Source of the DNA: Paludibacteraceae bacterium
GTDB taxonomy: Bacteria; Bacteroidota; Bacteroidia; Bacteroidales; Paludibacteraceae
Assembly: GCA_024401475.1 (NCBI GenBank)
Contig: JAKSKZ010000005.1
Span: forward strand, 50,877-114,876
Reading direction: 5' to 3'
Length of the DNA: 64,000 nt
Positions 6,610-16,077 of the stretch are shown piece by piece. Position 1 is the first letter of the stretch, and every line of letters begins with the position of its first letter. Below the pieces are notes generated by a model. The model ran no database searches, was not told where the DNA came from, and worked only from the letters and a program-made list of their open reading frames with translations. The position numbers and the translations under genes were made by a program.

Positions 6610-9600
6610 TTATCTCTTAACAACCTTCAAAGTCTTTCCGTTGATAGAAACGATGTAGAAACCTGTTGGCCAGTTGGCTCCAAGTTTTGCACCTTCAGTT
6701 GCTAAACCACTCTCTACTGTTTCTCCTGCAATGTTAGTTACGATGTAGTGACCAGTCACGCTTATAGAGAATTCTGTAGTGAATGGGTTAGGGTAGGCAG
6801 CAGACATGGACGAAGAAGCCTCGTTGATTTCTGTAATGATCTTGCATTCTGTGTTGTCGTCGAAGCAGTTCCATTGAGTCTCTTTGAAGTTTTCCTCCAA
6901 ATCTCCGTAGATGATACCTAAACCGATGGAGCTCATGTAGAAGCGTCCGAACTTGTTCCAGTCTCCAATGACGAATTGCCCGTTTCCTGGGCCTCCAAAC
7001 TGATTGTTCTCATCGTTGATGCGTTGCCAGCTCTTTCCATTGTCCAATGAACGATAGAGGCCTGTTTCGCAGCCGTTGGCCTTACCCCAGATATAGATGG
7101 CGTAAGTGTCGCTTGTTTCTCCCTTTCCACAGCCAACAGCTTCGCAGAAGGTAACGTAGGTGATGGAGTTCCAAGAAGTACCATGGTCAGTGGATACCTT
7201 CAAACCGCTGCCACCGCAAGGAGCATAGATGAGACCTTCGTGACCAGGAACAATGGTGATTCTGCCATAATCTCCGTTAGGGAAGTTTTGTGAGGTGAAG
7301 GTTTCACCATAATTGCTACTTACATAGAAGGTACCCTTGCCGCCTACGTAAACATAAGCGTCATTTTCCGGATCTACTTGGATGTGGGTGGCATTATTTG
7401 TGCCAGCTACTTTTGTCCAAGACTTGCCGAAATTGTCTGAATAGTAGAGGCCTGATTCACCAGGACCTGGGATGACGAAGAATCGGAATGTTCCATCCTT
7501 CTTTGTGATGGCACATTTTCCTTCGTTGGCATAAAGCGGTGTTCCTGCTGTGTAATAAGGATTAATGTATTGGAAATCCGTTTTCACCATCTTTGTCCAT
7601 CCTTTGTTGCCTTCTGTCGTGTACATGAACGCAGGGGTTGTTGTGCAAGTATCACATTTTTGGGCGTTGCAGACGCGCATTCTCACATTAGGATCTTTGC
7701 TGTAGTAGTTGATACCACCTGAAGTTCCAGGAGCTGGGTCGTGGATAGGGGCAAATTCGTGGATGTCGTTGTGGATGAATCCCGTGTAGTCGCCGATAAC
7801 AGAGAGAAGGTCTCCGTTAGGGATGCTGACCATATCCAATGGAACGGTCTCTTCCAATCCGTTAACATCGAAATAGAAGGTTGGCTTCTTGTCGCAGAAG
7901 ATGTTGTTGCAAGTGAAGATACCATTACCAGAGGCAAAAGAGACCTTGTTGTCATCGTTCGGATCCATGCAGATGGAGCCTACCCAGTGGATGGCGAAGC
8001 CTGGCACCCAAGTCACATTGTTGTTGGTGATGGTGTAGAACGATTCTGTAATATTGCTGTTTGCGTCAGTCTTGCTTGCATAGCTTCTCCAAGTTTTACC
8101 ACCGTCGGTCGAGCTCCAGAAGATATCTCCGAAAGGAGTGCTTCCGTTGTCCCATTGTTGAGGTTGCCAAGTAGTAATAGATGCGACAACCAACTTGTTG
8201 GCATCCTTGGTAGAAACGGCTATGTCGCCATAGCAGTAACCCTTGGCAGGAGTAATATCCACCGCTGTCTTGGTGTTCGGATTGTAACGATAGATGGCAC
8301 CGTCATAGCTGCCGTTGTTTCCGAAGCAAGTGATGGAGTAGGCAATCAAAAGATTGCCGTCTGGGTCCATCTTCATGCGACAAGGAATGAGGTTGGAAGG
8401 CAATGAGGAGATGGCGCTCCAAGTTGAACCACCGTCTTCTGAAACATACACATTAGCTCCTTTTGTAGAAGAGATGCCGGCAAATATACGTGAAGTCTTG
8501 CCTGCTGTCTTTTGGCTTCCGTCGAATACGACAGCGGTCACACCGTTTTGGTCGTCGGTTGTCGCAACGGAGTTGCTTGTCCATGAAGGCCACATAACGG
8601 TTTGGTTATAGAGTGTGGTAGGGAATGTTGAGATTGGGTTCCAAGATTCACCTCCATCGGTACTCATAATCAATGGATTTCCAGCACGTCCACCGCATAT
8701 GATGATGTTGCTGTTGTTCGGATCGACAGCAATACGTTCGCCACAATTTCGGCCTGTACCGTTTCCATGTACGCGTAGGTATTTAGAAACATTGACTACA
8801 TTGAATGTTTTGCCTCCATCTTTGGAATAGAGGATGGCAGTCTTGGCATCGCTGAAATATTGGCAGCCAGTGATGGCATAGATGTTATTTTCGTTTTGAG
8901 GGTCGATGGCTACGCCTTCCACGCTGTAGTAGCCCTTATCATCTTCGGAGATGAATGGTGTGAGTTGCTTCCAAGAGCAGTTGTTTGCATTCCATTTGTA
9001 GAAGCCTCCCACGTCGGTACGGGCGATTTTTGTGTTGCCTTGGGCAATGATTCCAGAGATGAAGCCTCCGCCACCGATAGCCACGTTGCCATATTTATAA
9101 GGCACTTCCATCTTTCCACAAACGGGGCCAGTTTGTTCCATATCGCCTAGGCATACCAATTCTACATCGTCGATGTAGATGGTGTTTTTAGAGCCTGTTG
9201 ATATTTGAATACTATTGGATGTAGCGCACTCTTGTGAGAAATCGAATGAAGCGCGAACCCACTTTTTTGATTCGAATATGGTGAATGACTTGGTGTAATT
9301 CTCATCTTTGGCTTGGTCGTAAGCACGGACGGTTACATCGCCTGCTTCTTCGAGATAGACAAGGAATGATAGTCCGTAGGTTGCATAGTCGGTGTTGTCA
9401 AAACGTGCTATGGTACCCCAAGTCTCTGAGAAAGTTGCTTTCAAGCAGTTGGCACTACCATTGGTAGCGTCGGGTGCAGGGTTGGCAACGATTTCGGCTG
9501 TCAAATCCCAGCCGTCTCCCATTTTGTTTGTTCCACTTTCGAAATCTTCCACCATCTTAGCGTTGCATGCGGCCCACGAGCATTGTAAGCCGGCAGCGAT

Positions 9601-9633
9601 GGCAAATGATGACAGTAATAGTTTTTTGTTCAT
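6610..9633 (-). CDS. Secreted GH74 xyloglucanase with T9SS sorting domain
   Basis: Endo-acting xyloglucan hydrolase, 1007 residues. Order: signal peptide (1-21), a beta-sandwich CBM-like module (about 24-162) with aromatic residues, two seven-bladed propellers of GH74 type (about 176-935), then a type A T9SS C-terminal domain (about 940-1007, with AAYPNPF and a terminal KVVKR). GH74 hallmarks include YGNVAIGGGGFISGI and ARTDVGG, giving the candidate catalytic base Asp207, and HWVGSICMDP with the candidate acid Asp557. Repeated STDGGxSW blade motifs are clear. The product should cross the outer membrane by T9SS and act outside on plant xyloglucan. A promoter about 190 bp upstream and a terminator make it a single-gene unit. 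Confidence 0.92.
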   Translation of the reverse strand: MNKKLLLSSFAIAAGLQCSWAACNAKMVEDFESGTNKMGDGWDLTAEIVANPAPDATNGSANCLKATFSETWGTIARFDNTDYATYGLSFLVYLEEAGDVTVRAYDQAKDENYTKSFTIFESKKWVRASFDFSQECATSNSIQISTGSKNTIYIDDVELVCLGDMEQTGPVCGKMEVPYKYGNVAIGGGGFISGIIAQGNTKIARTDVGGFYKWNANNCSWKQLTPFISEDDKGYYSVEGVAIDPQNENNIYAITGCQYFSDAKTAILYSKDGGKTFNVVNVSKYLRVHGNGTGRNCGERIAVDPNNSNIIICGGRAGNPLIMSTDGGESWNPISTFPTTLYNQTVMWPSWTSNSVATTDDQNGVTAVVFDGSQKTAGKTSRIFAGISSTKGANVYVSEDGGSTWSAISSLPSNLIPCRMKMDPDGNLLIAYSITCFGNNGSYDGAIYRYNPNTKTAVDITPAKGYCYGDIAVSTKDANKLVVASITTWQPQQWDNGSTPFGDIFWSSTDGGKTWRSYASKTDANSNITESFYTITNNNVTWVPGFAIHWVGSICMDPNDDNKVSFASGNGIFTCNNIFCDKKPTFYFDVNGLEETVPLDMVSIPNGDLLSVIGDYTGFIHNDIHEFAPIHDPAPGTSGGINYYSKDPNVRMRVCNAQKCDTCTTTPAFMYTTEGNKGWTKMVKTDFQYINPYYTAGTPLYANEGKCAITKKDGTFRFFVIPGPGESGLYYSDNFGKSWTKVAGTNNATHIQVDPENDAYVYVGGKGTFYVSSNYGETFTSQNFPNGDYGRITIVPGHEGLIYAPCGGSGLKVSTDHGTSWNSITYVTFCEAVGCGKGETSDTYAIYIWGKANGCETGLYRSLDNGKSWQRINDENNQFGGPGNGQFVIGDWNKFGRFYMSSIGLGIIYGDLEENFKETQWNCFDDNTECKIITEINEASSSMSAAYPNPFTTEFSISVTGHYIVTNIAGETVESGLATEGAKLGANWPTGFYIVSINGKTLKVVKR

Positions 9634-9819
9634 GGTGTGTAATATAAAATTTTGAGTATTTACAAATCAACAAGCACCCAACAAGGAAGGGTTTTCTCCG
9701 CAGTAATTCAACATTCTGCTATTTTTTAGAAGAAAGTGACGTTCGGGCACTTTTAAAAATGTGGCGTGCCTCAATTCAGTTCGTTACAATGCGTTTTATG
9801 CTTGTCTGTTTTCACTATA

Positions 9820-9850
9820 CAAAACTATGCAAAAAAACAAGAAAGTCAAT
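9820..9850 (-). promoter_or_regulatory. Promoter of the GH74 gene
   Basis: On the minus strand, ATTG (9850-9847) is 19 bp from TAGTTTTG (9827-9820). The implied leader to the ATG at 9633 is about 180 nt and contains a 6-bp hairpin around 9731-9752. The MITE copy ends 37 bp upstream. Confidence 0.65.
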
Positions 9851-9886
9851 AAAAAGCAGATGTGAATTTGCTCTTTATTGACTTAT

Positions 9887-10090
9887 GGCGACCTCTATAA
9901 ATTCCCCGTTTTTATTTTTTAGTAATAAGTGATTCTTTATAAACTTTTCGGTGTTTTTTGATTTTTTTTTGAACATCTTACTGTATGTTAGTCTGTTACA
10001 TTGCTCGTGCAGTTCCTTCCTTCCGTTCAGCAACTTGGGCAAAGCCAAAATTTTTCAAAAATCCCTCGAAATCAATTTATAGAGGTCACC
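9887..10090 (+). mobile_element. MITE copy 1 (204 bp)
   Basis: Bounded by inverted ends GGCGACCTCTATAAATT and AATTTATAGAGGTCACC and flanked by a perfect TTAT duplication (9883-9886 and 10091-10094). The interior aligns with the copies at 42858 and 44767, and there is no transposase. It lies between tsaE and the GH74 promoter. Confidence 0.9.
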
Positions 10091-10122
10091 TTATGGTATT
10101 TTAGTTTGTCTATTATCTTCGG

Positions 10123-10539
10123 TTATCCGACGCAGACTTTACGGCTTCCGTCTTCTTGTTCAGAGATGTGGACTTCTACGGCATCTTCGGGGATGAGTTG
10201 TTCCACTTTTTCTGGCCATTCGACGAAACAGAGTTGGCCGCTGTAAAAGTAGTCTTCGTAACCGAAATCGTAGGCCTCTTCTATTTTATTGATACGATAG
10301 AAGTCGAAGTGGAAGATCTGCTTCCCGCTATTGGTATTATACTCGTTGACAATGGCGAATGTCGGGCTGTTGATGACATCGGTCACGCCCATCGCTTCGC
10401 AAATGGCACGGATGAAGGTGGTCTTTCCTGCCCCCATGTGGCCATAGAAGACAAAAACCTTGCGTTCGCCAATCATGTTGATGAATTGTTGGGCGGCTTC
10501 TGAAATTTCGTCCAATGATTTGATAATAATCTCTTTCAT
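10123..10539 (-). CDS. tsaE: tRNA threonylcarbamoyladenosine biosynthesis ATPase TsaE
   Basis: P-loop ATPase that works with TsaB and TsaD to install t6A37 on ANN-decoding tRNAs. The Walker A motif GHMGAGKTT is at 33-41, followed by SPTFAIVNEY and FHFDFYRI, both characteristic of TsaE/YjeE. Length (138) is normal. It ends a minus-strand run after rdgB and porZ, with 17 bp to porZ. MITE copy 1 lies 32 bp past its stop codon. Confidence 0.95.
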   Translation of the reverse strand: MKEIIIKSLDEISEAAQQFINMIGERKVFVFYGHMGAGKTTFIRAICEAMGVTDVINSPTFAIVNEYNTNSGKQIFHFDFYRINKIEEAYDFGYEDYFYSGQLCFVEWPEKVEQLIPEDAVEVHISEQEDGSRKVCVG

Positions 10540-10556
10540 CCTTAATCGTGATTTTA

Positions 10557-12857
10557 TTAGTTGATGACAGCAATTTTTGTTACAGCCTTCTCGCTGCCGT
10601 CAGAGAGTGCCATAAAAACGAGGTAAACGCCTGTTTTTACCTTCTCCCCATTAAGACGTCTGCAATCCCAAGAGAAAATACCGCCATTTGAGATGCCTTG
10701 ATGAACGACATTACCTTCGATGTCGGCAATTTTGATGATGGAGTTCTCCATCAAGCCTTTGATGATAACTGGGCCGTCATAATTCTCTCTTACTGGGTTA
10801 GGGTAGGCGTAAACATCGCTATAAGATTCGCTACCTTCGATAGCATCGCTCATGTAGGAAACCAAGCCGTTGGCTGTTGCGATTAGCACTTCACCACTCT
10901 TTTCGTTGATGGAAATGTCAACGATGCAGTCGCTAGTGAGGGGGCTGTTTTCTGTTGTAAAATGGTGAATGGTTTCCTGGCCATCCTCAGAGAGTAGGTA
11001 AACTCCAGAAGCGGCTGTGCCCAACCATTTACGGTTTGCTCCGTCCACGCAGATAGCCTCAACTTGCTCATTGGCAAGTAGGTAGTCGGCAAAGAGCGGG
11101 TTGTCTTCTCTGGTGATCTTGATTCGTTCAATATAGAAATTGTCAGAAAAGATTTTCTCTGCGTTGTTGATGATGAGCGGGCCCATTTCTGTTCCGATCC
11201 ATATAACACCGTTCTTGTCTTCAGCAATGCTTCGATAAATAGCGGTATTGACAGGCTTTACACCTTCCGATGAACTATATTCGTTGAATGAGTTGAACCA
11301 TCTTGATTTATCGTCGTTGCTATCAAACGGGGTCTTGTTATCGTAGGTGACGAAAACACCTGCACCGCTTCGTGGGCAGAGCAACCATTTCATGCCACGA
11401 CTGTCGATAAATAGGTTTTTAGCCGTTCCCTTGTTAGTGGCGTCGTCATAGTAGAGAGAGGCCCACGTTCCGTCTGCCTTTTTCACCTTGATCAAATCCT
11501 TGGCCAACATGTTGGTCATCCAGAGATTGTTCTTGCTGTCAAAGTAGAGTCCATCCACCAATAGCAATCTTTCGTTTACTTGCTCCAATGGACTATTATC
11601 TGAATAATAAACCTTTACCACCTTGTTGTCGTAAAACTCGAACAAACCTCTCCAAGTAGCCACATAGATGCGGCGAGGGTCGGCTGGATCGAATTCAGCA
11701 TCGAGTACGTCATACAATTCAGCGCCGCCAGGCATTACCTCTTGCACATCTTTGTTTCGGATGGTTGTCCATTGCCCGTTATCATAGATTTGAACCACAC
11801 CAGGTGTATTCATCTCTCTATCGAATGGTCCTCCACTACCGGTGATGATTTTCCCGTCGCGCATCTTGGCGAAAGCTACCGAACTTGCGAAAGGGCCGTC
11901 TGGTTTATAGCTGTTTACCATTTCACCATTCTCCCATTTTGTCAATGAGCAATTCTCTTCAGCACAAAGGGCAATCCAGCGAGTCTTGCCGCTGCAAACG
12001 ATGTCATTGATGCCCGACAGTGATTGTTTTTCGGCAATCTTCCAATCTGTTCCTAATAAGATGTAACCATCTTTTCCAAAGCAAGTAAGAGTGGAATTTT
12101 CTGCATTCATTCCAGAGAATCCGCCTTCTTCCGAAAGGTCGGTCCATAGGCCGTTGTCATATCGACATGGGATGCCGTTTTTTAGGATGATGAGGCTACC
12201 GTTGAAACTTAATAGTTGGTCGCCTGTCCCCGATGGGGTAGGCAAGAGTGTCCAATTGGCATAGTCTGCCAAGTTGCTACCTTTCATGGCACCCGCATAG
12301 ATGCCATCTTTAGAGAGGGCATAGATGCTGTCATTCAAGATAGTAGTGGCATAAACATTGGTGTAGGATCCCTCTTTGCCGATGATGTAGGTGTCTGCAA
12401 TCTCACGTTTTTCCATATTGACAACAACGATACCGAAACCGCAAGAGAGGTAGGCAAAATGGTTGTCGAACGAAATGCTATTTACACTTTTGTTGCTGAT
12501 GGACTTTCTTTTCAAATCGGCGATATTGTGGAAAGTTCCATTTTTGAGTAAATCGATGTTGCAGTTGTTGTAGATAATAAGAAGGGTGTTGAGGCTCTTG
12601 TTGAACTTAATCTCTTTTATGTCATTGTCGTTCATGCCTTGCACTTTGGTGTAGGTTTCCAAGCTCTCATACTCTTTATTTAGCGCGAATAGGTTTCCAT
12701 TGCTCACGCTGTATATGTATTCGCCTCCTTCGGTGATTTGCTCCACCTGATTATAGGAGAAATAAGTTTTCCAAGAACCCACAGCCTGAGGGAAAACCGA
12801 TGTGCATGTGAGTAGCAGGGCGGATACAAATGTGAAAATTCGTCTGTTCATTGTCAT
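10557..12857 (-). CDS. porZ: T9SS component PorZ (beta-propeller, type A sorting domain)
   Basis: Surface protein of the T9SS attachment complex; in Porphyromonas gingivalis PorZ works with the PorU sortase in processing cargo and linking it to A-LPS. The 766 residues show a signal peptide (about 1-24), the N-terminal GSWKTYFSYNQVEQI block typical of PorZ, many propeller blades of the two-component-regulator type (IWIGTEMGPLI, KWLGTAASGVYLL), and a T9SS C-terminal domain starting near YAYPNPVRENY. Length agrees with the family. It sits between rdgB and tsaE. A second in-frame ATG 6 nt downstream is an alternative start. Recognition is by family resemblance. Confidence 0.85.
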   Translation of the reverse strand: MTMNRRIFTFVSALLLTCTSVFPQAVGSWKTYFSYNQVEQITEGGEYIYSVSNGNLFALNKEYESLETYTKVQGMNDNDIKEIKFNKSLNTLLIIYNNCNIDLLKNGTFHNIADLKRKSISNKSVNSISFDNHFAYLSCGFGIVVVNMEKREIADTYIIGKEGSYTNVYATTILNDSIYALSKDGIYAGAMKGSNLADYANWTLLPTPSGTGDQLLSFNGSLIILKNGIPCRYDNGLWTDLSEEGGFSGMNAENSTLTCFGKDGYILLGTDWKIAEKQSLSGINDIVCSGKTRWIALCAEENCSLTKWENGEMVNSYKPDGPFASSVAFAKMRDGKIITGSGGPFDREMNTPGVVQIYDNGQWTTIRNKDVQEVMPGGAELYDVLDAEFDPADPRRIYVATWRGLFEFYDNKVVKVYYSDNSPLEQVNERLLLVDGLYFDSKNNLWMTNMLAKDLIKVKKADGTWASLYYDDATNKGTAKNLFIDSRGMKWLLCPRSGAGVFVTYDNKTPFDSNDDKSRWFNSFNEYSSSEGVKPVNTAIYRSIAEDKNGVIWIGTEMGPLIINNAEKIFSDNFYIERIKITREDNPLFADYLLANEQVEAICVDGANRKWLGTAASGVYLLSEDGQETIHHFTTENSPLTSDCIVDISINEKSGEVLIATANGLVSYMSDAIEGSESYSDVYAYPNPVRENYDGPVIIKGLMENSIIKIADIEGNVVHQGISNGGIFSWDCRRLNGEKVKTGVYLVFMALSDGSEKAVTKIAVIN

Positions 12858-12879
12858 ATGGCGTAATGTTGACGGATTA

Positions 12880-13470
12880 TTATTTCTTTGGGGTATAGTC
12901 TTTTAAGAAAGCAAAAAGTTTCTCGACAGCTCGTCCGCGATGGCTGATGGCGTTTTTCTCGTCCATGCTAAGTTCTGCGAAAGAACGGTCGTAACCATCT
13001 GGTTGGAAGATAGGATCGTAGCCGAAGCCTTTTTCACCATGTCTTTTCGTTAGAATCTTACCGTTGACGATTCCTTCAAAAAAGTGTTCCTCACCATCGA
13101 TGATAAGGGAGATGACCGTTCTGAAGCGGGCCTTTCTATTGTTGTTGCCTTCCAGTTTTTGGAGCAGTTTGTTCATATTGGCTTCTGGATCTTTAGCTTC
13201 TCCTGCATATCTTGCCGAATAGACGCCGGGTTCTCCGTTCAAAGCTTCCACTTCCAAGCCTGTGTCGTCAGAGAAGCAGTTGCAACCATATTTGTCGAAG
13301 AGATAGTGCGACTTTTGGCTGGCGTTGCCTTCCAATGTGTCGTGGTCTTCGGGAATATCATCTGTGCATCCAAACTCTTTAAGTGTACGGATTTGGCAGA
13401 GGCCTTGCAACTTTTGTTGCACCTCTTCCACCTTATGTTGGTTGTTTGTTGAGAAAACTAAATCTTTCAT
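12880..13470 (-). CDS. rdgB: XTP/dITP pyrophosphatase (RdgB/HAM1)
   Basis: Removes non-canonical purine nucleotides (dITP, XTP) from the pool by hydrolysis to monophosphates. The 196 residues hold [12 protein letters not shown] near the N-terminus, the catalytic [21 protein letters not shown] block (split here by normal family spacing) and [18 protein letters not shown] near the C-terminus. It is first of the rdgB-porZ-tsaE run. A -7-like TATATTTG (13496-13489, minus) lies 19 nt before the ATG, without a good -33 match. Confidence 0.96.
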   Translation of the reverse strand: MKDLVFSTNNQHKVEEVQQKLQGLCQIRTLKEFGCTDDIPEDHDTLEGNASQKSHYLFDKYGCNCFSDDTGLEVEALNGEPGVYSARYAGEAKDPEANMNKLLQKLEGNNNRKARFRTVISLIIDGEEHFFEGIVNGKILTKRHGEKGFGYDPIFQPDGYDRSFAELSMDEKNAISHRGRAVEKLFAFLKDYTPKK

Positions 13471-13775
13471 ACTATGCCAATTTTAATGCAAATATAGTGT
13501 TTTTATGGAAAATTTCTGGCAATATAAAAAAACGAGAGTAAATCATTTCACCCTCGCATTGTTTCAGTTAATTTTGTATTGCTATGTACAGACCATAGTT
13601 CATTAGTTATGATGGCAATGGAGGGGAGAGCACCTGTTTTTTTGGCTCGCCTACTACGGACCTTATGAATTGGGTGTATGGATGAAGATGGTGTGGAGCT
13701 CTCTGCTGTCATCGTTGCGTGATGTTTATATTATTGAAAATTATTAAGTTATTATTAGATTGATACAAAAAGGTT
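13471..13775. other. Intergenic region with an orphan minus-strand terminator
   Basis: 305 bp between divergent rdgB and the lipoprotein gene. It contains the rdgB -7 box, a terminator-like hairpin pointing away from any annotated gene, and a 54-codon minus-strand frame (13548-13712) whose stop falls in that hairpin. I found no promoter for the frame and do not call it as a gene. Confidence 0.4.
13524..13556 (-). terminator. Orphan terminator-like hairpin
   Basis: CGAGaGT (13533-13539) pairs with ACcCTCG (13550-13556) with one mismatch and is followed by seven T on the minus strand. No minus-strand gene lies directly upstream, which hints at a small RNA or antisense transcript. Confidence 0.45.
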
Positions 13776-14402
13776 ATGAAACAATTAATTCCAATCTCAA
13801 TCCTGGCAGCCGCCTTCTGCGTGGGCTGTGGGTCGTCAACAGAAAAGCCTAAGGAAAACGAAACGGTCACTATGTCGTCATCTGAAGATGTTTCGAGCGA
13901 GGCAAGTGAACAGCTGGCAGTCATTTCTCAGGCTCCGCAGGCAGATAGTCCGGACAATGATTTCGGGGTTTACCTTGATGGACATGCAGGTGCAATTGAG
14001 ATTATGGATTCTCCCAGTGAGAAACGTAATGTAATCATGACATTGCCTGCTCAGAGTGTTTGTCAGTTGGTGGTTAATGGTGTTTCCAATCAGTGGTGGT
14101 TTGTGGCGAGCAAGATTAGTATGATAGAACCAGAGGAGAAATATTTGGAATTGTCGGAGGGTGGTTGGATTCACTCTTCTGCCATTGCGGTTTCAACTCG
14201 CAATTATGGTGGTCAGAAATTGACTTTCAGGGAGAGTCCCGAAGCTGATGCAAAGGAGGTTTACTCATTCACGGAAGAGATGGTTTTGGAGCCTATTGAT
14301 ATGAGTGGAGAGTGGGTTAAGGTGAAGACAGGCGACGGTGCCCATGAAGGTTGGATTGAGGCAGTGATGCTTTGCGGCAATGCTGTGTCTAACTGCAATT
14401 GA
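13776..14402 (+). CDS. Lipoprotein with two SH3-like domains
   Basis: 208-residue predicted lipoprotein with a short hydrophobic leader and the lipobox-like FCVGC ending at Cys18 (SPII cleavage), followed by a Ser/Glu-rich linker to about residue 66. Two repeats resembling bacterial SH3 (SH3b) folds follow. The first spans about 68-138, ending in GGWIHSSAI, and the second about 148-203, ending in HEGWIEAVML. SH3b domains often bind peptidoglycan or surface ligands; the ligand here is unknown. The gene stands alone between a divergent gene and a good terminator. Confidence 0.75.
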   Translation: MKQLIPISILAAAFCVGCGSSTEKPKENETVTMSSSEDVSSEASEQLAVISQAPQADSPDNDFGVYLDGHAGAIEIMDSPSEKRNVIMTLPAQSVCQLVVNGVSNQWWFVASKISMIEPEEKYLELSEGGWIHSSAIAVSTRNYGGQKLTFRESPEADAKEVYSFTEEMVLEPIDMSGEWVKVKTGDGAHEGWIEAVMLCGNAVSNCN

Positions 14403-14429
14403 TATGATTCTTTGGTTAAACCGTATAAG

Positions 14430-14464
14430 AAAGCGAATGGCTGTTGGGCTATTCGCTTTTTTTG
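14430..14464 (+). terminator. Intrinsic terminator of the SH3-like lipoprotein gene
   Basis: AGCGAAT (14432-14438) pairs with ATTCGCT (14451-14457), followed by T7. Confidence 0.9.
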
Positions 14465-14518
14465 AATGTTCATGAGTTAATTCCTACCGTAAAAAATACA
14501 AATTTCGGGGGATAAAGC

Positions 14519-14557
14519 ACATAAGGCTTCCAACACCATCGTGTGGAAGCCTTATGT
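14519..14557 (-). terminator. 13-bp perfect hairpin downstream of the lipoprotein operon
   Basis: ACATAAGGCTTCC (14519-14531) pairs without mismatch with GGAAGCCTTATGT (14545-14557). It lies about 50 bp past the stop of the minus-strand lipoprotein gene. The following T-tract is weak, so it may be a terminator, an mRNA-stabilising 3' hairpin, or a protein site. Confidence 0.6.
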
Positions 14558-14607
14558 ATTATACGTTCGTTAATAGACGATACTTTTTTCTATTGGATAG
14601 TAGAAAA

Positions 14608-15219
14608 CTACTCTACTCTGCGTTGTGGTCTGAATCCTGGATTCTTGTGATATACAAGTTGAAGGCCAAATCCTGCGCCCTCGCCAGAAACTGTTTCAAG
14701 GAGCAGATTCCCCTCTTTGTCGAAAGAGTATTTTGCACTAAAGTTTACTCTTCCTGGCCATTCCTTCGTGAACTGAGCGAAGGGATTTGGGTATTCTTTT
14801 CTATCCTCATCATATTTGTCAGGATTCCAGAAGCAGCCGTATTGGTCGTACACGTTGTCGTAGCCATTACCTCTATCCCAAAGCCACTCAAGAGAGGTGA
14901 GTTTGAAAGTTACTACGTCTCCAGAAATGGAATATTCGCCAAAATTCTTCTCTTCCCAAGCAGGCATTGTCTGTTCGAATGTGCCGTCTGCTTTGAAATT
15001 AAAGTGGACGTAAACATCCGCGGTGTTGTTAAATTCTGCATCTTCTCTGATGCCAGACCATTCTCCGACGATTGTCTTGACGTCACTCTCATTGTTGTTC
15101 CCGTTGTCTTTGTTCTCGACAGGGTCTTCGTCTTTATCTTTACTACAAGAGGTCATGGCTACACTGCCTGCGCACAATGTAAACGCAAGAAGTGAGTTTA
15201 AAAGAAATGTTTTTTTCAT
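14608..15219 (-). CDS. Lipoprotein with lipocalin-like domain
   Basis: 203 residues with a signal peptide and lipobox (VAMTSC, Cys25), then a KDKDEDP acidic stretch and an N-rich linker. From about residue 48 the TIVGEWSG start, an FKADGTFEQ strand and later strands resemble lipocalin-like domains common in Bacteroidota lipoproteins. An outer-membrane location is likely. It follows the related lipoprotein gene (15262-16044) with a 42-bp gap, so they are probably co-transcribed. Their leader peptides are nearly the same (LLAFTLCAGSV / LFAFTLCASTV), suggesting duplication at least of the leader. The ligand is unknown. Confidence 0.7.
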   Translation of the reverse strand: MKKTFLLNSLLAFTLCAGSVAMTSCSKDKDEDPVENKDNGNNNESDVKTIVGEWSGIREDAEFNNTADVYVHFNFKADGTFEQTMPAWEEKNFGEYSISGDVVTFKLTSLEWLWDRGNGYDNVYDQYGCFWNPDKYDEDRKEYPNPFAQFTKEWPGRVNFSAKYSFDKEGNLLLETVSGEGAGFGLQLVYHKNPGFRPQRRVE

Positions 15220-15261
15220 GTAATTGTTTTTATTATTTGTTTGAACATTCGAGGGCGTAGG

Positions 15262-16044
15262 TTATTCTCTCCACTCGTAAGTGTAGGTTGCCGTCATAAA
15301 TTTGCCATTGAGGTCAATTGTTGCGCCATCTACTGCAGAAATGGTCAATTGCACCCTCTCACCAGCCTTTTTACCCATTGGCACGTCACCGTAGATCATG
15401 CCTTCACTCTCATAGATGTCAGGTTGGTTGTTGTGCATCATTACAACCGGCAAATTATAGCCGTTGAACTTTTCAAAGTCTTCTTCCTTGGAACGAATCT
15501 TATTGTCATTGAACTTGCAATCGACATAGCAGAAGCAGTGGTAATAATGCCATTCTGCATAGTCGTTCTCATTGTCTTTCGCCCCATAATGTCTTGGCAA
15601 AGACGCTTTGTAGTGGAGTGATATTGTGTCGCCGCCCTTCACTTCCTGAGGTATTTGGGAAATCTCATATTGGAACAAGTAAGAACCTCCATTCCAAGGG
15701 TCGCCTACTACAGAAAAAACAGTTTCAGAATAGAAACCACGACAACTATTTTTTGTTGCTTCAATCTTCAGAGAGTCCGTGTGATAGATAGGGTTATACT
15801 TCATGGCATTGCCATCCTTAATGTCCTGTTCTGTGAATTCTGTCGCTTCATAACCCACCAATACCCATTTAGGGCCTTTAATCTCTGAGGTTTCAGAGTT
15901 GTTGTTGCCCCCGTTGTTATTGTTGTCTCCGTTATCTTGGTTCTCGGTAGCAGGGTCATCGTCTTTATCACATGAGGACATGACTACTGTACTTGCGCAC
16001 AACGTAAACGCAAAAAGTGAATAGAAGAAAAAATGCTTTTTCAT
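15262..16044 (-). CDS. Lipoprotein of unknown function
   Basis: Start chosen at the ATG at 16044, because the lysine-rich leader MKKHFFFYSLFAF begins there and a longer frame would cover the promoter. The 260-residue product has a lipobox near TVVMSSC, a KDDDP acidic patch, an N/G-rich linker and then a beta-rich body. No enzymatic motif was recognised. It is first of a two-lipoprotein unit facing away from the AraC-type regulator. Operator-like repeats sit just upstream of its promoter, so this unit is the likely target of that regulator. Confidence 0.7.
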   Translation of the reverse strand: MKKHFFFYSLFAFTLCASTVVMSSCDKDDDPATENQDNGDNNNNGGNNNSETSEIKGPKWVLVGYEATEFTEQDIKDGNAMKYNPIYHTDSLKIEATKNSCRGFYSETVFSVVGDPWNGGSYLFQYEISQIPQEVKGGDTISLHYKASLPRHYGAKDNENDYAEWHYYHCFCYVDCKFNDNKIRSKEEDFEKFNGYNLPVVMMHNNQPDIYESEGMIYGDVPMGKKAGERVQLTISAVDGATIDLNGKFMTATYTYEWRE

Positions 16045-16077
16045 AAAGTTGTTTTTTATAATTCGTTTATTTATCTG

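Noticed and set aside
7741..8406. Long plus-strand frame of 221 codons inside the GH74 gene
   Set aside because: Antisense shadow of a clear GH74 catalytic domain, with no family features.
9887..10090. Structured non-coding RNA or riboswitch
   Set aside because: Flanking 4-bp duplications and inverted ends shared with two other copies show it is a MITE.
13548..13712. 54-codon minus-strand frame upstream of rdgB
   Set aside because: No promoter, no Shine-Dalgarno, low-complexity composition and a stop inside a terminator stem; reported only as part of the orphan-terminator finding.
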